64,000 nt of DNA from assembly GCF_016907975.1 (NCBI RefSeq), contig NZ_JAFBCY010000003.1:434001-498000 (forward strand). Direction: 5' to 3'. This DNA is from Methylopila capsulata. Lineage in GTDB: Bacteria > Pseudomonadota > Alphaproteobacteria > Rhizobiales > Methylopilaceae. The notes under the pieces are model-generated. The model was not told where the DNA came from. It searched no databases and worked only from the letters and a program-made list of their open reading frames with translations. Shown here in pieces: positions 60,417 to 64,000 of the stretch. How positions within the stretch are numbered: the first letter of the stretch is position 1; the number at the start of each line of letters is the position of its first letter. The position numbers were made by a program, and so were the translations under genes.

Positions 60417-61816
60417 GCGCCACGGCGGTCCAAGGCTCGACGCCCGCTTCGCTTGCGCTCGACCCGCGGACGCTCGCGCTCCTCAACGACCCCGTCGCGC
60501 CGCTGATCCTGCGGATGGCGTGGCCGAACCTCGTGGTCATGCTGCTGCAGGCCTCCACGGGCCTGATCGAGACCTACTGGGTCGGACGACTTGGGCCGGA
60601 CGCGCTGGCCGGCATGGCGCTGGTGTTTCCGCCCTTCATGCTGATGCAGATGCTGTCCGTCGGCGCCATGGGCGGGGGCGTGTCGTCCGCGGTCGCGCGG
60701 GCGCTCGGCGCCGGCCGCCGGGAGGACGCCGACAAGGTCGTGTCCCACGGCGTCGCGCTGTTCGCCGGGCTCGGCCTCGCCTTCTCCGCCCTGATGCTCG
60801 CGTTCGGCGAGCCGTTCTACCGCCTGTCGGGCGCGGAGGGCGGCGCGCTCGAGGCGGCGCTCGCCTACTCCGACGTGGTGTTCGCCGGCACCGTGCTGCT
60901 GTGGGTCATGAACGCGCTCGCCAGCGCGCTGCGCGGCACCGGCGACATGCTGGTCCCGGCCGGCGTCGTCTGCTTCGGCGTCGTTCTGATCGTGCCGCTC
61001 TCGCCCCTGCTGATCTATGGGTTCGGACCCCTCCCCGGCCTCGGCGTCGCCGGCGGCGGGTGGGCGATCGTGACGTTCAACGCGCTCGGCTGCGGCTTCC
61101 TGCTGTGGTACGCGCGCTCCGGCCGCAGCGTGGTGCGCCTCACATGGTCGCCGCTCGAATGGCGCCCCATGGCGGAGATCCTGAAGGTCGGCGCGCTCGC
61201 CTCGCTGACCTCGATCCAGACCAACCTGATCTTCATCGTGGTCACCGCTCTGGTCGGCCACGCCGCAGGGGCCGCGGCGCTCGCGGGCTACGGCACCGGC
61301 GCGCGGCTCGAATACCTGCTGATCCCGCTCGCCTTCGGCTTCGGCGCGCCGCTGGTGCCGCTTGTCGGCACGAACGTCGGCGCCGGGGCCGTCGACCGCG
61401 CGAAGCGCATCGCCTTCACGGGCGCGGCGCTCGCCTTCGTCGCCGCGGAGCTCATCGGCGTCGCGGCGGCGCTCGTTCCCGCAGCCTGGCTCGGCCTGTT
61501 CAGCGCCGACGCCGCGATGATCGACGCCGGCGCCGCCTATCTTCGGATCGCCGGCCCGGCCTACGGCTTCTTCGCCTTCGGCATGGCGCTCTACTTCGCG
61601 GCCCAGGGCGCGGGACGCCTCGGCAGGCCGCTCGCCGTCACGCTCGTCCGGACGCTGCTCGCGATCGGCGGCGCAGCGCTCGCCTTCGTGTGGGCCGCCC
61701 CGCTCTGGACGATGTTCGCCGCGGTGTCGCTCGCGCTGGTCGTTTATGGCGTCGCGATGGGCCTTCTCACCGCAGGCACGGAATGGGGCGCCGAACGCCC
61801 GCGCGGGCGTCGCTAG
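60413..61816 (+). CDS. MATE-family efflux transporter
   Basis: 467 residues, about twelve helices in two halves (LRMAWPNLVVMLLQASTGLIETYWVGRLGPDALAG at the start; LKVGALASLTSIQTNLIFIVVTALVGHAAGAAALAGYGTGARLEYL in the second half, near 258-304). MATE pumps use sodium or proton gradients to expel organic cations. The ATG overlaps the Mo-subunit stop, so the pump belongs to the SDR/hydroxylase operon and probably exports the toxic substrate or product handled there. A 120 bp gap to the next gene has no clear signal. Confidence 0.9.
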   Translation: MSATAVQGSTPASLALDPRTLALLNDPVAPLILRMAWPNLVVMLLQASTGLIETYWVGRLGPDALAGMALVFPPFMLMQMLSVGAMGGGVSSAVARALGAGRREDADKVVSHGVALFAGLGLAFSALMLAFGEPFYRLSGAEGGALEAALAYSDVVFAGTVLLWVMNALASALRGTGDMLVPAGVVCFGVVLIVPLSPLLIYGFGPLPGLGVAGGGWAIVTFNALGCGFLLWYARSGRSVVRLTWSPLEWRPMAEILKVGALASLTSIQTNLIFIVVTALVGHAAGAAALAGYGTGARLEYLLIPLAFGFGAPLVPLVGTNVGAGAVDRAKRIAFTGAALAFVAAELIGVAAALVPAAWLGLFSADAAMIDAGAAYLRIAGPAYGFFAFGMALYFAAQGAGRLGRPLAVTLVRTLLAIGGAALAFVWAAPLWTMFAAVSLALVVYGVAMGLLTAGTEWGAERPRGRR

Positions 61817-61936
61817 CGAGGGCGCAGCTCAACCTGTCGGCGGCTCAGCGCGACGAGGATGGCTCACGCGCAGAAAACGGTGTCCTCCGCGATTCCGAGG
61901 TGAAAGGATCGACCCGGAGCGCCACCGGAGAGCGGC

Positions 61937-63580
61937 ATGAGCACGGTCGATACGCGCGAGCACCAGATGTTTCCCGTGCTCAGCGCGCCGCAGATCGAGA
62001 CGGCGCGGCGCTTCGCCAGCGGGCCCGAAACCCGGTTCGCCGCCGGCGACGTGCTTTACGCCATCGGCGCCCATGGCGCGCCGGCATGGCTGGTGCTCGA
62101 GGGATCGATCGACGTCGTCCGCCGCGACGGCCTGAGCCGCGAAGCCGTCATCACCATCCATCGTCCCGGCCAGTTTTCCGGCGAGGTGAACCAGCTCGCG
62201 GGCCGTCCCTCGATCGCGGCGGGACGCGCGGGGCCGGACGGGTGCGTCGCCCTGCCCTTCGATCCGCCGCACCTGCGGGCGCTGATGATTGGGTCGGCCG
62301 ATGTCGGGGAGCTGGTCATGCGCGCTCTGATCCTGCGGCGGGTCAGCCTGATCGAGGAAGGCGGCGCAGGCACCATCCTGGTGGGCGTGCCGGGCAGCCC
62401 CGACATGCTGCGCCTGCAGGACTTCCTGGGCCGCGGCGGCCTGCCCAACCTCGTGCTCGACGTTCGGGCGGATGAAGAGGGGCGCGCGCTGGTGGAGCGG
62501 GCCGGCGTGCCGCCGGAGGAGCTGCCGCTGGTGGTCTGCCCCAACGGGCCGGTGCTCCGGCGCCCGAGCAACGAGGAGCTCGCCGCCTGTCTGGGCGTCG
62601 TCCCGGCGATCGATCCCGACCGCCTGTATGATCTGGCGGTCGTCGGGGCCGGCCCCGCTGGGCTTGCGACCGCGGTCTATGCGGCGTCCGAGGGTCTATC
62701 GGTGATCGTGCTCGATTCACGCGCCATGGGCGGACAGGCCGGCGCCTCCGCCCGGATCGAGAACTACCTCGGCTTCCCCACCGGCATCTCCGGACAGGCG
62801 CTCGCCGGACGCGCGTTCAACCAGGCGCTGAAGTTCGGCGCCGAGATCGCGATACCGGTCGCGGTGGAGAAGCTGGAGTGCGACCCGTCCGGCCTGACGC
62901 TGCTGTGCGCCGGCGACCGTCGCGTGAAGACCCGCTCGGTGGTGATCGCGTCGGGCGCGCGCTACCGCCGGCCCGACATTCCCAACCTCGCCGAGTTCGA
63001 GGGCGCCGGCGTGTCCTACTGGATTTCGGCCATCGAGGCGCGGCTGTGCGCCGGCGAGGAGGTGGTCCTGGTCGGCGGCGGCAACTCCGCCGGCCAGGCC
63101 GTCGTGTTCCTCGCCCCGCACGTGAAGACGCTCCACCTCGTCGTACGACGCGATCTGGCGCAGACGATGTCACGCTACCTGATCGACCGGATCGCCGCGC
63201 TCGCCAACGTCGAACTCCATGTCGGCAGCGAGATCGTCGGGCTCGAAGGCCGCCGCGAGACCGGGCTCGCCGCGGCGACGTTCCGCGACCGCGACGGGAC
63301 GCTTCATCGGCGCGCGGCGCGCCACGTGTTCCTGTTCATCGGCGCCGACCCCAACGCCGATTGGGCGCGCGGCTGCGTCGACACCGACGCCAAGGGCTTC
63401 GTGCTCACCGGGTCCGGAGCGTCGCCGCTGGAGACCAGCCGGCCCGGCGTCTTCGCCATCGGCGACGTGCGCGCCGGCTCCACCAAACGCGTCGCCGCGG
63501 CCGTCGGCGAGGGCGCGGCCGTGGTGGCCCAGATCCACGCCCTTTTCGCTGAACAGGCGGCGCAGGAGAGAACCGGATGA
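61937..63580 (+). CDS. cNMP-binding / thioredoxin-reductase-like flavoprotein without CxxC
   Basis: 547 residues in three parts: a cyclic-nucleotide-binding-like domain (about 15-130, FAAGDVLYAIGAHGAPAWLVLEG and HRPGQFSGEVNQLAG), a thioredoxin/glutaredoxin-like middle (about 145-215), and a thioredoxin-reductase-like FAD/NADPH domain (about 230-540; VVGAGPAGLATAVYAASEG, VVLVGGGNSAGQAVVFLA, GVFAIGDVRAGSTKRVAAAVGEG). The redox CxxC of true thioredoxin reductases is absent; the segment before the NADPH motif reads VSYWISAIEARLCAGEE. It may transfer electrons to another partner. It overlaps the zinc-finger gene by four bases, a pairing likely to be functional. Confidence 0.9.
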   Translation: MSTVDTREHQMFPVLSAPQIETARRFASGPETRFAAGDVLYAIGAHGAPAWLVLEGSIDVVRRDGLSREAVITIHRPGQFSGEVNQLAGRPSIAAGRAGPDGCVALPFDPPHLRALMIGSADVGELVMRALILRRVSLIEEGGAGTILVGVPGSPDMLRLQDFLGRGGLPNLVLDVRADEEGRALVERAGVPPEELPLVVCPNGPVLRRPSNEELAACLGVVPAIDPDRLYDLAVVGAGPAGLATAVYAASEGLSVIVLDSRAMGGQAGASARIENYLGFPTGISGQALAGRAFNQALKFGAEIAIPVAVEKLECDPSGLTLLCAGDRRVKTRSVVIASGARYRRPDIPNLAEFEGAGVSYWISAIEARLCAGEEVVLVGGGNSAGQAVVFLAPHVKTLHLVVRRDLAQTMSRYLIDRIAALANVELHVGSEIVGLEGRRETGLAAATFRDRDGTLHRRAARHVFLFIGADPNADWARGCVDTDAKGFVLTGSGASPLETSRPGVFAIGDVRAGSTKRVAAAVGEGAAVVAQIHALFAEQAAQERTG

Positions 63581-63876
63581 GCTGTTCGCACATGAGGACG
63601 ATCCACGACGTCGCCCCCAGCGCCAGGGGCTGCGAGGAGTGTCTGAAGATCGGGAGCGCCTGGGTGCACCTGCGGCTCTGCCGCGCGTGCGGCCATGTCG
63701 GCTGTTGCGATCAGTCGCCGCATCGCCATGCCCGCGCGCACTTCGAAGCCACGGCGCATCCGATCGTCGAAGGCTACGACCCGCCGGAAGGCTGGGGATG
63801 GTGCTACGTCGACGACACGGAGGTCGAGCTGCCCGACCAGACGCCTCAGCAGGGCCCGATCCCGCGCTTCGTCTGA
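63577..63876 (+). CDS. UBP-type zinc-finger protein
   Basis: 99 residues, nearly all one UBP (ZnF-UBP) domain. Candidate zinc ligands are C3/H5, C19/C22 (GCEEC), C35/C38 (CRAC), H40, C43 and H49/H51/H55/H61, in the order and spacing of the family. In eukaryotes this fold binds the C-terminal Gly-Gly of ubiquitin. Bacteria lack ubiquitin, so its partner here is unknown. The start overlaps the stop of the flavoprotein gene (ATGA), so the two are probably made together and may form a complex. Confidence 0.88.
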   Translation: MSCSHMRTIHDVAPSARGCEECLKIGSAWVHLRLCRACGHVGCCDQSPHRHARAHFEATAHPIVEGYDPPEGWGWCYVDDTEVELPDQTPQQGPIPRFV

Positions 63877-63893
63877 CGGGCGCGACGGGCCGC

Positions 63894-64000
63894 TCAGCGG
63901 CCGGGGGCTTCCACCTTACGAGCTTCGACGCCGGCCTGTTCGAGTCGAGCGCGAGAAATCGCGCCCGACTCCGGCCGCCGACGCTCGCCAGCGCAACCGA
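63894..64000 (-). CDS. Possible 3' end of a minus-strand gene
   Basis: On the minus strand a frame is open from the window edge to a TGA at 63894-63896, ending in ARLEQAGVEARKVEAPGR. The composition looks protein-like, and the gene would be convergent with the zinc-finger gene. Only about 35 codons are visible, so it cannot be identified and may not be real. Confidence 0.3.
   Translation of the reverse strand, partial: GCAGERRRPESGAISRARLEQAGVEARKVEAPGR

Overview
This window looks like a piece of a high-GC alphaproteobacterial chromosome, most likely from Hyphomicrobiales. That reading rests on strong GC bias at third codon positions, tight ATGA-type gene overlaps, a BigR-type sulfide operon, a PhnW/PhnY/PhnA aminoethylphosphonate pathway and short palindromic intergenic repeats. 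I see no rRNA, tRNA, phage, transposase or CRISPR array. The species cannot be named from sequence alone.

Layout. (1) 1-7145: the 3' part of a QuiC-like dehydratase/dioxygenase-fold gene, then an envelope redox block: dsbD, a QseB/QseC-type two-component pair, a DsbA-like thiol protein and an L,D-transpeptidase lipoprotein. Matching CTTAAG-N5-CTTAAG boxes lie before dsbD and before dsbA. (2) 7352-12751: a sulfide/persulfide operon behind an AT-rich palindrome: peroxiredoxin, BigR/SqrR-like repressor with one cysteine, two YeeE/YedE half-transporters, persulfide dioxygenase, a rhodanese/phosphatase-like domain fused to a type II sulfide:quinone oxidoreductase, and TauE. (3) 12904-17217: a PepSY membrane protein with two small unknown envelope genes, convergent with a siderophore-type TonB receptor. 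(4) 17520-23869: a CpxR/CpxA-like pair divergent from an RND efflux pair, with an exact CpxR-type box between them. (5) 23906-27435: SEL1 and TPR repeat proteins and a small secreted protein.

(6) 27596-36427: a divergent carbon-catabolic locus. One arm holds a DUF1537-type acid-sugar kinase, PdxA2 and a DeoR regulator. The other holds an IclR regulator, iron-type alcohol dehydrogenase, DapA-family lyase, FAD-linked 2-hydroxyacid dehydrogenase and an orphan Bug/TctC receptor. (7) 36727-39030: a BtuB-like receptor under a cobalamin riboswitch. (8) 39142-51507: a Na/Pi transporter with a PhoU-like tail, then an aminoethylphosphonate cluster: hydroxy-AEP ammonia-lyase, ABC transporter, PhnY, PhnA, PhnW and a divergent LysR regulator.

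(9) 51511-55755: a DMT transporter, a dimethylglycine-dehydrogenase-like FAD/GcvT enzyme and a DeoR regulator. (10) 55835-61816: a GlxA/AraC-type regulator divergent from an SDR, a two-subunit Mo-hydroxylase and a MATE pump. (11) 61937-63876: a cNMP-binding/thioredoxin-reductase-like flavoprotein overlapping a UBP-type zinc-finger gene.

How the parts work together. The phn genes should import AEP and convert it to phosphonoacetaldehyde, phosphonoacetate, then acetate and Pi, with hydroxy-AEP entering through PbfA. The adjacent FAD/GcvT enzyme may add methylated amines, possibly N-methyl-AEP; this is a hypothesis. The sulfide operon should oxidise H2S to persulfide and sulfite and move sulfur species or sulfite across the membrane. 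The two two-component systems each have a recognisable candidate operator beside their probable target genes, the clearest new regulatory inference in the window.
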